Source: Peptococcaceae bacterium (lineage in GTDB: Bacteria > Bacillota > Peptococcia > Peptococcales > Peptococcaceae). Taken from it: a stretch of DNA of 64,000 bases. How positions within the stretch are numbered: the first letter of the stretch is position 1; every line of letters begins with the position of its first letter. A model generated the notes under the pieces. It did no database searches, was not told where the DNA came from, and worked only from the letters and a program-made list of their open reading frames with translations. Position numbers and translations under genes: made by a program. Of this stretch, positions 9,725 through 19,080 are shown one piece after another. The DNA lies in assembly GCA_017399005.1 (NCBI GenBank), contig JAFQEO010000035.1:186001-250000 (forward strand). Reading direction: 5' to 3'.

Positions 9725-9753
9725 ATTTTATATGATTTTCCGTCATGAATCAA
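9725..9753 (-). promoter_or_regulatory. Promoter of pilus operon
   Basis: On the minus strand TTGATT (9753-9748), 17-bp spacer, TAAAAT (9730-9725), about 60 bp before the coiled-coil gene. A housekeeping-sigma type promoter; no separate regulator gene is visible in the window. Confidence 0.55.
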
Positions 9754-9846
9754 CAATAAAAATGGTATTTTTACCCCCGTTACATATTCTGGTTATCTGA
9801 TTTTGCAATCATAATCTGTTTCGCTATAACCCATACTGCCTCCTAT

Positions 9847-9880
9847 AAAAAAAGCCCCGTCTGCATAAAGCGGACGAGGC
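9847..9880 (-). terminator. Rho-independent terminator
   Basis: Hairpin GCCTCGTC...GAC(G)GGGC followed by seven T on the minus strand. It is the second of two tandem terminators behind trxA and shields the pilus operon promoter. Confidence 0.65.
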
Positions 9881-9918
9881 ACAAGGTACAGATACAAAAC
9901 AGATGCAAGACAGACAAC

Positions 9919-9943
9919 AAAAAACGGACCCGACGGGTCCGTT
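9919..9943 (-). terminator. Rho-independent terminator of trxA
   Basis: AACGGACCC / GGGTCCGTT hairpin with a 3-nt loop, followed by a T-run on the minus strand, directly after the trxA stop. Confidence 0.85.
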
Positions 9944-9955
9944 TTAAAGGTTTAA

Positions 9956-10279
9956 TTAAACTTCCAGCATTCTTGCGATTTCAGCTTTTGGACGGAAACC
10001 AACGATTCTGCTAGCTTCCTGACCGTTTTTGAATACGATCAGAGTTGGAATGCTCATTACGCCGTAAGACTGAGCGATTCTGCCGCAGTCGTCTACGTTC
10101 AGTTTGCATACTTTTGCTTTGCCTGCAAAATCATTTGCCAGTTCATCAACGATTGGAGCAATCATTTTGCAAGGACCGCACCATGCTGCCCAGAAGTCAA
10201 CCAGTACTGGCTGTTCGGACTGCAGAACTTCAGCGCGGAAATTGTCTTCCGTTAACATAATTACATTTTCGCTTGCCAT
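9956..10279 (-). CDS. trxA: Thioredoxin
   Basis: 107 residues, full family length. It has the thioredoxin fold with active site WCGPC (Cys34/Cys37) and the cis-proline loop MSIPT. It reduces protein disulfides in the cytoplasm. It is monocistronic: its own promoter (10339-10367) and two terminators flank it. AGGAGG lies just before the ATG. Confidence 0.97.
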   Translation of the reverse strand: MASENVIMLTEDNFRAEVLQSEQPVLVDFWAAWCGPCKMIAPIVDELANDFAGKAKVCKLNVDDCGRIAQSYGVMSIPTLIVFKNGQEASRIVGFRPKAEIARMLEV

Positions 10280-10338
10280 AATATTTAACCTCCTGATATA
10301 GTGAAATACAACGATTCACAAAAAATCAACATGAATAT

Positions 10339-10367
10339 AGTTTACAGAATACCGGCTCAAAAGTCAA
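10339..10367 (-). promoter_or_regulatory. trxA promoter
   Basis: Minus strand TTGACT (10367-10362), 17-bp spacer, TAAACT (10344-10339), 60 bp from the start codon. Confidence 0.6.
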
Positions 10368-10413
10368 TGACATTCTGTCAGGTTTACCGGGAATCCACAA
10401 AATTTCCTCAGTT

Positions 10414-11127
10414 TTATAGGGATTTTAAAAGCTGCTGAATTACATGACCGGCCAGAAGCAATCCTGCTACCGACGGCACATAAGAAATGCTGCCCGGTAC
10501 CGGTTTCTTTCCTTCCTCTGCAGCCTGCGGCCGATAAACCGGCTGTGCTGTGGAATACAGAACCTCCACACCGGATGCAATGCCTCTGTCGCGCAGTTCT
10601 TTGCGCATCACGCGGGCCAGCGGACAGGTGTGGGTTTTGCTGATATCCACCACTTCAAACTTTGTGGCATCCAGTTTATTGGCGGTACCCATGCTGCTGA
10701 TAACCGGAATGTTCCGCTCTCTTGCGTATAAAATCAGCGCCAGCTTTGCCGTAACCGTATCCACGGCATCGATGATATAATCGTACTGCGCCTCCCCCAG
10801 CACCGACTGCAGATTGTCATTCAGCAGAAATGCACTGACCGGGTTCACCTTAATATCCGGATTGATATCCTGAATCCGCTCTGCCATTACCTGTACTTTC
10901 GGCTGGCCGACGGTTTTCTGTGTGGCATGAATCTGCCGGTTCAGATTGGTAATATCCACGGTATCGCTGTCAATCAGAGTCAGCGTTCCCACGCCGGCAC
11001 GGGCTAAGGCCTCCGCCGTAAAGGAGCCAACCCCGCCGATACCAGCAATCAGAATATGAGAATTCTGCAGTTTTGCTATGCCCTCATCACCAATCAGCAT
11101 GCGGGTGCGATCATAGATATCTGCCAT
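10414..11127 (-). CDS. tcdA: tRNA threonylcarbamoyladenosine dehydratase (ThiF/E1-like)
   Basis: About 237 residues. Rossmann nucleotide motif GIGGVGSFTAEALARAGVG, the E1-type signature TLIDSDTVDITNLNRQ, and the later SYVPSVAGLLLAGHVIQQL. Members (CsdL/YgdL) use ATP to cyclise t6A37 of tRNA to ct6A. The preferred ATG (11127) has AGAGGTG upstream, made up partly of the coaD stop codon region, so coaD and tcdA are probably coupled. The CxxC zinc ligands of some ThiF relatives are not seen. Confidence 0.9.
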   Translation of the reverse strand: MADIYDRTRMLIGDEGIAKLQNSHILIAGIGGVGSFTAEALARAGVGTLTLIDSDTVDITNLNRQIHATQKTVGQPKVQVMAERIQDINPDIKVNPVSAFLLNDNLQSVLGEAQYDYIIDAVDTVTAKLALILYARERNIPVISSMGTANKLDATKFEVVDISKTHTCPLARVMRKELRDRGIASGVEVLYSTAQPVYRPQAAEEGKKPVPGSISYVPSVAGLLLAGHVIQQLLKSL

Positions 11128-11138
11128 GCTTTGCACCT

Positions 11139-11630
11139 CTATTCCTCTTCTGTGCGGCCATATTTTGCTTTTAACGCCCTGGCAACAGGAGCGGATACAT
11201 ATTTATCAATACTGCCGCCCAGACTGGCGATATTGCGAATCTGACTGGAACTGATAAAGGAATGTTCCGCATCGGCAATAAAGAACACGGTTTCCAGCTC
11301 CTCGTTCAAATCTTTATTAAACAGCGCCATCTGCATTTCATATTCAAAATCCGATACCACACGCAGACCGCGAATCAGCGCCGTTGCCTCCTGCTCTTTT
11401 GCAAAATCGACCAGCAGACCGGAGAATGCCTTAACGGTCACATTATCCAGATGGGCAGCGCTTTCCTCTGCCAGTTTTGTGCGTTCCTCCAGAGAGAACA
11501 GAGTTTTTTTATTATTATCCGCAGCAACGCCCACAATAACATGGTCAAACAGTCTGGCCGCACTGGTCAGTACGCTCAGATGTCCGTTGGTGATAGGGTC
11601 AAAAGTTCCTGCGTAGATAGCTGTCTTCAT
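11139..11630 (-). CDS. coaD: Phosphopantetheine adenylyltransferase
   Basis: 163 residues, full length. It carries the nucleotidyltransferase motif GTFDPITNGH and the C-terminal SSSQIR (ISSSQIRNIASLGG). It transfers AMP from ATP to 4'-phosphopantetheine to form dephospho-CoA, the penultimate step of CoA synthesis. It starts 13 bp after the dnaE stop and is followed by tcdA 11 bp on, so it lies in a dnaE-coaD-tcdA operon. Confidence 0.96.
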   Translation of the reverse strand: MKTAIYAGTFDPITNGHLSVLTSAARLFDHVIVGVAADNNKKTLFSLEERTKLAEESAAHLDNVTVKAFSGLLVDFAKEQEATALIRGLRVVSDFEYEMQMALFNKDLNEELETVFFIADAEHSFISSSQIRNIASLGGSIDKYVSAPVARALKAKYGRTEEE

Positions 11631-11643
11631 ACAATTCCTCCTG

Positions 11644-14600
11644 TTACTCCTCTTTTACCGAGATGTTCTCGGCACCGAGAAGCTGGCTTAACGCCATAAT
11701 CAAATCAATGTCACTGCTTACCCAGTATTGATATTCGGCCAGCACCATTTTTTTCTGTTCGCTGAAATAAAAATAGACTGGCATTGGTCCGTTATGCTGC
11801 CGCAGAATCTGTTTCAGTTTCTGCTGAACCTGCGGTGTGCTGTGCTCTGCATCCAGGCGCAGATACAGTTTCTTTTTCTGTTTTTTTGCCACTTCCTGTA
11901 AAGATGCTACTTGCGGTGAGGCAGCCTGCGGAGCCGCTTGCTGTGCAGGCCGTGACGGACTGGCCTGATAATGCGGTTCCGGTGCAGATGTATACGGCTG
12001 TGCCGGAGCATCGGGAACACTGCGGGCAAAGGTCTGGCCTTTGGCTTTCATTTCATTCCACTGTGCATCATCCGGCAGCGGGAGAATCTCATCAGCCGAT
12101 AACTTTGGATTTTCATCCTGTGCCAGATAACGGCCTTTCACAAGAACAATGGCATCTTTCTCAATCATTTCACGATAGCGCACGAAGGTTTTCGGGAACA
12201 CCAGTATTTCTATGGAGCCGGTTAAATCCTCAAACTGGCAGGTGGCCATAGTATCCCCTTTTTTGGTCGTACTGATTTTAAAGGTATTAATCATACCGGC
12301 AACCACGATGCGCTGCTGGTCATGCTCTTCGGTTAATTCGGCCAGCGATACCGACGTTTTTTCGCTGATGACCTTTGTGTAGTTATCCAGCGGATGGCCG
12401 CTTACATACAGGCCCAGAATCTGTTTTTCCATAGCCAGCAGCTCCTGGCTGCTGAACTCAGGTACATCGGGTAGCGGAATCGGTGCATAGCGGGAGGTCA
12501 GCCCGGTCTGCTCCTCATCTAAATCAAACAGCGATATCTGTGCGCTGGATTTGCTGCGCAGTATTTCATGGCCCTGCTCCAGGCATAAATCCAGAATAGT
12601 AAGCAGCTGGCGTTTGCTGCCTGCCACCGAATCAAAGGCGCCGCCTTTAATCAGATTTTCAATCATGCGCTTGTTTACCTGGCTTAAATCCACGCGGGCG
12701 CAGAAATCCTGCAGCGAAGCAAATGGCCCGTCCTGATTGCGAATCTCGATAATGGACTGCATTGCCCCTTTGCCCACATTTTTCATGGCAGCCAGCCCAA
12801 ACCGGATGCGGCCGTTTGTAACGGTGAAGGTTTCCTGACTCTCGTTTACATCCGGGGTCAGTACCGGAATCCCCATCCGTTTGCATTCGGCGATATAAAA
12901 GGACACGCGGTCCGCCGAATCCATAATGCTGGTTAACAGCGCCGCCATAAATTCCACCGGATAGTGGGCTTTCAGATAAGCGGTCTGGTAGGCTACGATT
13001 GCATAGGCCGCACTGTGACTTTTGTTAAAACCGTAACCGGCGAAGTACTCGATTAACTCAAACACTTTTGCTGCAATGCTGCGGTCCACATTATTTTTTT
13101 CCGCACCGTCCAGAAAATCCTGTTTCATGGCTGCAATGATTTCCGGTTTCTTTTTGCCCATAGCACGACGCAGCATATCGGCCTGTCCCAGAGAGAAGCC
13201 GGCTAAATCGCTGGCGATACGCATAACCTGTTCCTGATACAGGATAACCCCGTAGGTCGGTTTCAGAATTGGTTCCAGAAGCGGATGCAGATATTCAATT
13301 TCTTTGCGCCCGTGTTTGCGCTGAATAAAGTCGTCGGCCATGCCGCTGTTTAACGGCCCCGGACGATACAGCGCCACCAGCGCAATGACATCTTCCAGGT
13401 CGTTTGGCTGCAGCTCTTTCATAATCGCCCGCAGACCGCCGCTTTCCAGCTGGAATACACCGATGCTTTCGCCGTCGCATAACAGCTGATAAGTTTTCCG
13501 GTCATCCATCGGCATGGTGTTAAAATCAATAGTAACGCCATGATTCTGTTTAATCATATCCACGGCCTTGTTGATAACGGTCAGGGTGCGCAGACCCAGA
13601 AAATCCATTTTCAGCAGTCCGATTTCCTCTACGTTCTCTTTGGCAAACTGGGTGATAACACCGCACTCTGCCGATTTCTGCAGAGGCAGATAGGTATCTA
13701 GCGGGTCTCGGGAAATTACCACACCGGCTGCGTGAGTGCCCGCATGACGAGGCAGACCTTCCAGTTTCTGTGCTGTTTCGATTAATTCTTTAATCTGTTC
13801 GTCTTCCTCACAGTAACCGCGCAACTCCTGCGAAGCGTGCAGCGCTTTATCAATAGTCATGCCCAGCTCATTAGGAATGGCCTTGGATACTTTGTTTACC
13901 GTTGCAATAGGGATATTCAGCACACGGCCTACATCACGAATGGCCCCGCGGGCTGCCATGGTACCGAATGTGATAATCTGACACACATGGTCCTGCCCGT
14001 ATTTCTCGATTACATAGTCGATAACCTCACCTCTGCGCTCGTAGCAGAAGTCAATATCGATATCGGGCATGCTGACACGTTCCGGATTCAGGAATCGCTC
14101 AAAGAGTAAATCGTATTTCAGCGGGTCAATGTCGGTGATATGCAGCGCATAGGAAACAATGCTTCCGGCTGCCGAACCACGGCCCGGCCCAACATAAATG
14201 CCCTTCTCACGGGCAAAGCGGATAAAGTCCCATACAATCAGAAAGTAGCCCGAGTAGCCCATCTGTTTGATAACCGACAGCTCATATTCCAGACGCTTTG
14301 TGACTTCCTCGGTCACCGGATTATAGCGTGTTTTGATTTCCTGATAACACAGTTCTTCAAAATAGCTGTCCAGTGTATAGCCGTCCGGTACATCAAAAAT
14401 CGGCATATGGTTCTCGCCGAAAGTGAAATCAAAATCACACTGTTCGGCAATTTTTAAGGTATTGGTCAGCGATTCGGGATAGTCGCCCAGAATCTGCTGC
14501 ATTTCATCATAGCTCTTCAGATAGAAGTTGTCGCTTTCAAACCGCATGCGGTTTACATCGTCCAGTGTCTTGCCCATCTGAATGCACATCATAACATCCT

Positions 14601-15273
14601 GTGTTTTGGCATCTTCCCGGTTCACATAATGATTGTCGTTGGTTGCCACTAGCGGGATATTCAGCTCACGGCTGAGGATGTTCAGATGATAGTTAATCTG
14701 CATCTGCTCATGGATGCCGTGGTTCTGCACTTCAAAATAATAATTGTCGGCACCGAAGGTGTTCTGATACCACAGAGCGGCCTCCCGTGCGCCATCCAGA
14801 TCTTCCTGAAGGATTTTCTGCGCCACCTCCCCGGCCAGACAGCCGGAAAGTGCAATCAGCCCTTCATGGTACTGCTCCAGAATTTCACGGTCTACGCGGG
14901 GCTTATAATAAAAGCCTTCCAGCGATGCCAGCGACTCCAGCCGGGACAGATTGCGGTAGCCCTGTTCATTTTTCACCAGCAGCACCAGATGATAGGCGCC
15001 ATCATCCAGCCCGGCCTGTTTATCAAAACGGGTGCGGGGTGCCACATACACCTCACAGCCAATGATTGGCTTCACCCCGGCTTTTTTGCAGGCCTTGTAA
15101 AAATCGACTACCCCGTACATCACGCCGTGGTCGGTAATGGCAATGGCCGGCTGGTTTAAGTCCTTCGCACGCTGAATCATTTCATCCAGTTTGCTGGCGC
15201 CGTCCAGCAGGCTGTATGCAGTATGATTATGCAGATGCACGAACGGCTTCATTTCAGTTACATCAGGTTCCAT
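11644..15273 (-). CDS. dnaE: DNA polymerase III alpha subunit (DnaE type)
   Basis: 1209 residues. N-terminal PHP domain (HLHNHTAYSLLDG near residue 13), polymerase core with the catalytic acidic motif PDIDIDF near residue 406, helix-hairpin-helix region, an internal clamp-binding motif QISLFDL near 912, an OB-fold (VAGMINTFKISTTKKGDTM) and a Pro/Ala/Gln-rich linker before a C-terminal domain. It synthesises DNA at the fork. In Bacillota that also have PolC it mainly extends primers; polC is not in this window. AAAGGAG precedes the ATG. The linker (residues about 1085-1130) is longer than usual. Confidence 0.97.
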   Translation of the reverse strand: MEPDVTEMKPFVHLHNHTAYSLLDGASKLDEMIQRAKDLNQPAIAITDHGVMYGVVDFYKACKKAGVKPIIGCEVYVAPRTRFDKQAGLDDGAYHLVLLVKNEQGYRNLSRLESLASLEGFYYKPRVDREILEQYHEGLIALSGCLAGEVAQKILQEDLDGAREAALWYQNTFGADNYYFEVQNHGIHEQMQINYHLNILSRELNIPLVATNDNHYVNREDAKTQDVMMCIQMGKTLDDVNRMRFESDNFYLKSYDEMQQILGDYPESLTNTLKIAEQCDFDFTFGENHMPIFDVPDGYTLDSYFEELCYQEIKTRYNPVTEEVTKRLEYELSVIKQMGYSGYFLIVWDFIRFAREKGIYVGPGRGSAAGSIVSYALHITDIDPLKYDLLFERFLNPERVSMPDIDIDFCYERRGEVIDYVIEKYGQDHVCQIITFGTMAARGAIRDVGRVLNIPIATVNKVSKAIPNELGMTIDKALHASQELRGYCEEDEQIKELIETAQKLEGLPRHAGTHAAGVVISRDPLDTYLPLQKSAECGVITQFAKENVEEIGLLKMDFLGLRTLTVINKAVDMIKQNHGVTIDFNTMPMDDRKTYQLLCDGESIGVFQLESGGLRAIMKELQPNDLEDVIALVALYRPGPLNSGMADDFIQRKHGRKEIEYLHPLLEPILKPTYGVILYQEQVMRIASDLAGFSLGQADMLRRAMGKKKPEIIAAMKQDFLDGAEKNNVDRSIAAKVFELIEYFAGYGFNKSHSAAYAIVAYQTAYLKAHYPVEFMAALLTSIMDSADRVSFYIAECKRMGIPVLTPDVNESQETFTVTNGRIRFGLAAMKNVGKGAMQSIIEIRNQDGPFASLQDFCARVDLSQVNKRMIENLIKGGAFDSVAGSKRQLLTILDLCLEQGHEILRSKSSAQISLFDLDEEQTGLTSRYAPIPLPDVPEFSSQELLAMEKQILGLYVSGHPLDNYTKVISEKTSVSLAELTEEHDQQRIVVAGMINTFKISTTKKGDTMATCQFEDLTGSIEILVFPKTFVRYREMIEKDAIVLVKGRYLAQDENPKLSADEILPLPDDAQWNEMKAKGQTFARSVPDAPAQPYTSAPEPHYQASPSRPAQQAAPQAASPQVASLQEVAKKQKKKLYLRLDAEHSTPQVQQKLKQILRQHNGPMPVYFYFSEQKKMVLAEYQYWVSSDIDLIMALSQLLGAENISVKEE

Positions 15274-15364
15274 TGGGTTCTCCTTTCTGCAGAAATGACA
15301 TAGAAAACAGCAGATTGTGCCGGTTGTGTACGACTCTCTCTGCTGCTGTTTCTATATAGGTTTT

Positions 15365-16678
15365 CTATTTTTTATGAACTTTCAGAATGATGTGTGCTTT
15401 GTATTTCAGCTGTTCTGCCGAACGCACCACCACTTCTGCCTTGCAGTATTTTTTATCGGTCTGCAGAAGCTCTACCGTTACCGAGATTTCCTCATCCTGA
15501 TGCACAGGATTGATGCAGATTAAATGCATTTCGTCCACCACGGTCTGCAGGCGATGCAGTTTGCGGGCTGCAATGGTAGAGGCATTGCTGATAATCATTG
15601 TCATAGCACCGGAGCTGGCAAAGTTGGCCTCGTTCATCATAAACTGGGTTACATTGCCCACAATGGTGATTTTATTATCTTCTGTGCTGTCCCCCAGTTT
15701 AAAGCCGCTCAGTGTCAGGTTATCCACTGTTTCGCCAAACTGCGGCTGTTTCTGCGTCTGCTGCAGAGCCTGGATAATATCCTGACGGTTTACCACGCCA
15801 ACCAGACGGTTGTCTTCATCTACAACCGGAATCATGTCACAGTCTTCCCATACCAGAAGGCGGGAAATATGGCTTACCAGGCTTTCCGGATGTGCGGTAA
15901 GCATTTCCGTATCCATAACTTCACTGACCGGCATATTGCTGCTCATACCGGTAACCGATAACGGTGTTACCACGCCAAGCAGTTTGTTTTCCGAGCCCAC
16001 AACCGGGAAGTTGCTGTGCCCCGATTTCAGGGTGCGTTCGTGCCAGTCCAGAATGGTATCATGCGGATATAGTGTGGATACATCGTGTTTCATAATGTCG
16101 CCGATGCGAACCAGATCCTGCTGAATCAGACGCTCGTAAATCGCTTTATTAATCATGGAGATGGTTTCAAAGGCATCATATGGAGTCGCCAGTACCGGTG
16201 TACCGGTTTCCTCTGCCTGACGCAGCAGCTCTTTCGATGGTGCGGAGCCGCCTACAATCAGAATGGCTGCCCCTTTTTTTACAGCCAGACTCTGTAATTC
16301 CGGCATGTTGCTGACAATCACCAGAGTATTGCCTGTCACATGTTTCTGAATCAGTTCCTCTTTCGTAAAGCATGCTGCAAAGGACTTCGGAATACGCCCG
16401 CTGTGATTCTGACCAGCCAGAAATGCGCCTTCCACAATTAAATTAATTTCATGCAGCGTCATGTCCTCCAGCTGTTTCTTTACCGGTTTTTCAATACGCA
16501 CAGTGGCAACCTTCGGAATAGAACTTACCAGCCCTACATTCTCTGCCTGTTTAATAGCGCGATAGGCAGTGCCTTCACTTACTTCCAGATCTTTTGCAAT
16601 CTGGCGTACCGATACCTTGGTCCCAACCTCTAATGCTTCAATATATTTTAAAATCTGTTCGTGTTTTGTAGCGGTCAT
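15365..16678 (-). CDS. HTH-DRTGG-CBS-hot-dog regulatory protein (YtoI family)
   Basis: About 437 residues. N-terminal winged helix (KVSVRQIAKDLEVSEGTAYRAIK), a DRTGG domain (about 75-180), two CBS modules (about 190-310; DILDWHERTLKSGHSNFPVV and MIPVVDEDNRLVGVVNRQDI) and a C-terminal hot-dog/MaoC-like region. Proteins of this layout (Bacillus YtoI) are putative transcriptional regulators sensing an adenine nucleotide through the CBS pair. Their targets are unknown. The ATG at 16678 has GAGGTGA upstream; an in-frame GTG at 16687 is less likely. It stands alone next to dnaE. Confidence 0.88.
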   Translation of the reverse strand: MTATKHEQILKYIEALEVGTKVSVRQIAKDLEVSEGTAYRAIKQAENVGLVSSIPKVATVRIEKPVKKQLEDMTLHEINLIVEGAFLAGQNHSGRIPKSFAACFTKEELIQKHVTGNTLVIVSNMPELQSLAVKKGAAILIVGGSAPSKELLRQAEETGTPVLATPYDAFETISMINKAIYERLIQQDLVRIGDIMKHDVSTLYPHDTILDWHERTLKSGHSNFPVVGSENKLLGVVTPLSVTGMSSNMPVSEVMDTEMLTAHPESLVSHISRLLVWEDCDMIPVVDEDNRLVGVVNRQDIIQALQQTQKQPQFGETVDNLTLSGFKLGDSTEDNKITIVGNVTQFMMNEANFASSGAMTMIISNASTIAARKLHRLQTVVDEMHLICINPVHQDEEISVTVELLQTDKKYCKAEVVVRSAEQLKYKAHIILKVHKK

Positions 16679-16781
16679 CCGATTCACCTCACATCTATTA
16701 TACTATAACAATTCTATAACTACAACAGATTTTCATAATTGTTTTATAACAGTTTTTGATTTTTTATGACCGCTGCCAGTG

Positions 16782-16955
16782 TTATCCCCAGTGGTGCTTT
16801 CGCATATAACCGTTTACAAGACCACCCAGCTTTCCACTCTCAATGGATGTCAGCTCCCCCCATCCCGCGCTCTTAATCTTTTCCGCATAGCCAAGCTGAT
16901 TGGCAATATCCAGTTTCAGAATATCCTTTGTGTAATAGGTTTTCGTACGGCTCAT
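16782..16955 (-). CDS. Alpha/beta-type small acid-soluble spore protein (SASP)
   Basis: 57 residues from the ATG at 16955, which has AAAGGGG eight bases upstream. The core LDIANQLGYAEKI...GWGELTSIESGKLGGLVNGYMRK follows the SASP alpha/beta pattern (hydrophobic helix, G-W-G-x-L-T-S-x-x-x-G-K-x-G-G). Such proteins coat spore DNA and are cut by the Gpr protease at germination. It is one of two spore-lineage markers here (with the YmxH-type gene). The sequence is divergent, so its function in sporulation is inferred. Confidence 0.78.
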   Translation of the reverse strand: MSRTKTYYTKDILKLDIANQLGYAEKIKSAGWGELTSIESGKLGGLVNGYMRKHHWG

Positions 16956-17050
16956 AAAAGTGCCCCTTTCGTTCAATATTTCTTAATAATATGACCGAAA
17001 GACAATAATATTATGATAAACGAGACCGATAGACAGATTTCTATAAACTT

Positions 17051-17126
17051 TGTCGAAAATTGATGGAATATTCTTACATATTATTTTGTAAAACATATTT
17101 ACAAGTAACTGGAAGTTTGTTACAAT
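17051..17126 (+). promoter_or_regulatory. 76-bp promoter/operator module, copy A (Rpn gene)
   Basis: Contains TTTACA (17098-17103), 17-bp spacer, TACAAT (17121-17126). The -35 box is the right arm of an inverted repeat TGTAAA-N5-TTTACA (17087-17103). The whole 76 bp aligns without gaps to 50165-50240 (63 of 76 identical by hand count), including the spacer and about 30 bp upstream of the palindrome. Confidence 0.75.
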
Positions 17127-17166
17127 CTAATTCAAGGAATTACAGTTATTCCCATAACAACTTATC

Positions 17167-18009
17167 ATGTCCAGTAAATTGACAGAAAGGTTTGATGTAC
17201 AGATGAAAACATTCCAGGAACAACAGGCCATCGTTCGACGTATGAATGTCATCGATGACCAGTTTTTTCAAAAAGTTGCCGAAGATCGGGAAGTATGTGA
17301 GGAACTTCTACAGATACTTCTGGACAAACCCGATTTGCAGATTATTGAAAGCCAGACACAGCGCCCTCTGCGAAATATTCATGCCCGCTCGGTGATTCTG
17401 GATGCACTATGCAGAGATTCAAGCGGAAGCCTCTTTAACATTGAGGTACAGAAAGATGATAAAAAGCGAAAACACTCCAAGGCTGACGAATATCAGAAAC
17501 GGGTGCGTTATAATCTTGCCAGTATGGACACTACCTTTGCTGAAAAAGGTATGGCATTTCATCAGTTGCCCGATTTGTATGCCGTTTTTATTTCTCAGAT
17601 AGACCCCTTTGAGAAACACAAATCTACTTATCACATTCGCAGGTCACTTGAAGAAACGGATACAACTGTGTATAATGGAATACACGAGATTTATGTAAAT
17701 ACTTCCGTTAACGACGGCACACTTATCGCAGAACTGATGCAGTATTTTGAAAACAGCAATGGAATCAATCCTAATTTTGAAAAACTCAGTTACCGTGTAG
17801 AACAATTTAAGGAATCCGAAAAAGGAGTGACATCTATGGCAAGTGTATTTGACGAATATGCAGAGGAATATGCGCAGGAACGGGAAAAGGCTGCTGCTGT
17901 ACGCCTGCTGAAAGAAGGGGTACCGGCTGAAATTATTGTAAAAGCTTTGCCTTCTCTCTCTATTGAAGACATTAAACAGCTGCAGCACGCTGAACTGGCC
18001 GAAGCATAG
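17167..18009 (+). CDS. Rpn/PD-(D/E)XK nuclease family putative transposase
   Basis: 280 residues (or 268 from the ATG at 17203, which has AGAAAGG 12 bases upstream; neither start has an ideal ribosome site). The PD-(D/E)XK core is visible: Asp in VILDALCRD and the E-V-Q-K motif, followed by the typical KRVRYNLASMD region and a charged C-terminal tail (EYAEEYAQEREKAAAVRLLKEG). Relatives are annotated as recombination-promoting nucleases or PD-(D/E)XK family transposases and often occur as dispersed copies. It is the only plus-strand gene in 30 kb and is preceded by the shared 76-bp promoter module. Confidence 0.85.
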   Translation: MSSKLTERFDVQMKTFQEQQAIVRRMNVIDDQFFQKVAEDREVCEELLQILLDKPDLQIIESQTQRPLRNIHARSVILDALCRDSSGSLFNIEVQKDDKKRKHSKADEYQKRVRYNLASMDTTFAEKGMAFHQLPDLYAVFISQIDPFEKHKSTYHIRRSLEETDTTVYNGIHEIYVNTSVNDGTLIAELMQYFENSNGINPNFEKLSYRVEQFKESEKGVTSMASVFDEYAEEYAQEREKAAAVRLLKEGVPAEIIVKALPSLSIEDIKQLQHAELAEA

Positions 18010-18040
18010 GTACAATCAGAAAAATTGCATAAAAACAGAA

Positions 18041-18080
18041 AACACGCCGCATCGCTATAAACAGACGAATGCGGCGTGTT
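18041..18080. terminator. Bidirectional terminator between convergent genes
   Basis: 12-bp perfect stem AACACGCCGCAT / ATGCGGCGTGTT with a 16-nt loop, between the plus-strand Rpn gene and the minus-strand gene ending at 18084. Confidence 0.85.
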
Positions 18081-18083
18081 TCT

Positions 18084-18503
18084 TTATGCCGGCTGTATGG
18101 CCGACAGGTAATCATCAATTTTGTAAATCAGCTGGATGGTATCTTCCAGCACCTGATTGTCGCTCTGCTCTAGGCGGAACATAAACACCAGGTCAAAGGT
18201 AAAGGAGTTGCGTTTCGGCAGCGGCCCTGCCAGTGTCAGAATCGGTTTTATCGGTTTGCCGTGCTGCTGTTCCTGCACAATCATTTTGCGCAAATCCGGT
18301 TTCACCTGCAGAGACACTTTGTCTTTGATGGCTTTCTCCACATTGTCATCCCACGGGATGTCCTGTGTAAACACCTGATGCTTATACAGTTCACACATAT
18401 GGGACACCACAATGTTTCCGGTTTTGTTTTCCGTAATCTCCACATTCATCTGTTCACGTTCAAACGCTGCAATAATGGTTTCTTTCTGCAGACAGCCTTC
18501 CAT
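18084..18503 (-). CDS. Conserved-looking hypothetical protein
   Basis: 139 residues; AGAAGGAGAG precedes the ATG, supporting expression. It is soluble, mixed alpha/beta, with no signal peptide, no membrane segment and no recognised motif. It has features of a small regulatory or heat-shock-like fold (strand-rich C-terminus FTFDLVFMFRLEQSD) but I do not recognise the family. It is monocistronic between two terminators. Confidence 0.7.
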   Translation of the reverse strand: MEGCLQKETIIAAFEREQMNVEITENKTGNIVVSHMCELYKHQVFTQDIPWDDNVEKAIKDKVSLQVKPDLRKMIVQEQQHGKPIKPILTLAGPLPKRNSFTFDLVFMFRLEQSDNQVLEDTIQLIYKIDDYLSAIQPA

Positions 18504-18602
18504 TTACCACTCTCTCCTTCTAAATTTCTGCATACTTGTTTTCTGCATGTGATTGTAGCACAGCCAGCCATTTCTTGCAAGTGAAAAAAGCGCCAAACAG
18601 AA

Positions 18603-18636
18603 AAACGGCCTGAATCCGTTCGGCTTCAGACCATTT
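18603..18636 (-). terminator. Terminator of the zinc-ribbon gene
   Basis: GG(T)CTGAA / TTCAGGCC stem with a G-U pair on the minus-strand RNA, followed by GTTTTT. Confidence 0.6.
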
Positions 18637-18648
18637 TATTACTTTTTG

Positions 18649-18951
18649 TTATTTTCTGAATATGCGCTTCAGCTTTTCTATGAAAATCAGGCGGTTCAGT
18701 TTTCTGAAATTTAACCTTTCAATCCGTGCCTCTTCTTCCGTCGGTGTTCCATAATTCGACTGAAAGGTTTCGCTGTGCCAGCTGCCGCAATCCAGTTCCC
18801 GCATGCCGCATGCCCAGATATCATTATATTTTCCACAGTGCGGGCAGGAAGAATTGTAACCGGACGTAATTCCGAAGCCCATAAACTGTTTGCGATCCAG
18901 TTCTCCGCCGCAAATTGGACAATTTATCACACTATAATCAGGTTTAAACAT
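18649..18951 (-). CDS. Small zinc-ribbon protein, function unknown
   Basis: 100 residues from the ATG at 18951 (GGAGG nine bases upstream). It has two CxxC pairs near the N-terminus (CPICGG at about 11 and CPHCG at about 36) that would bind one zinc, then a charged basic tail (NFRKLNRLIFIEKLKRIFRK). Similar short zinc-ribbon proteins are common in Bacillota without assigned function. Two further Cys (WACGMRELDCGSW) could be structural. Confidence 0.75.
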   Translation of the reverse strand: MFKPDYSVINCPICGGELDRKQFMGFGITSGYNSSCPHCGKYNDIWACGMRELDCGSWHSETFQSNYGTPTEEEARIERLNFRKLNRLIFIEKLKRIFRK

Positions 18952-19080
18952 TTCTACTCGCCTCCAGATAATCAGACCTTGTCTCTCTGTTATCATCTTA
19001 CCACAGTTTGTGCATAAATGCGCATTGTTAAGAATTATACGGGTATAGCTAATCCTGACATATCAGTAATAATTGTTTTT

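Noticed and set aside
18009-18503. Duplicated flanks around the first Rpn gene like those of the second
   Set aside because: The 3' hairpin (18041-18080) has no second copy upstream; no direct repeat brackets that gene.
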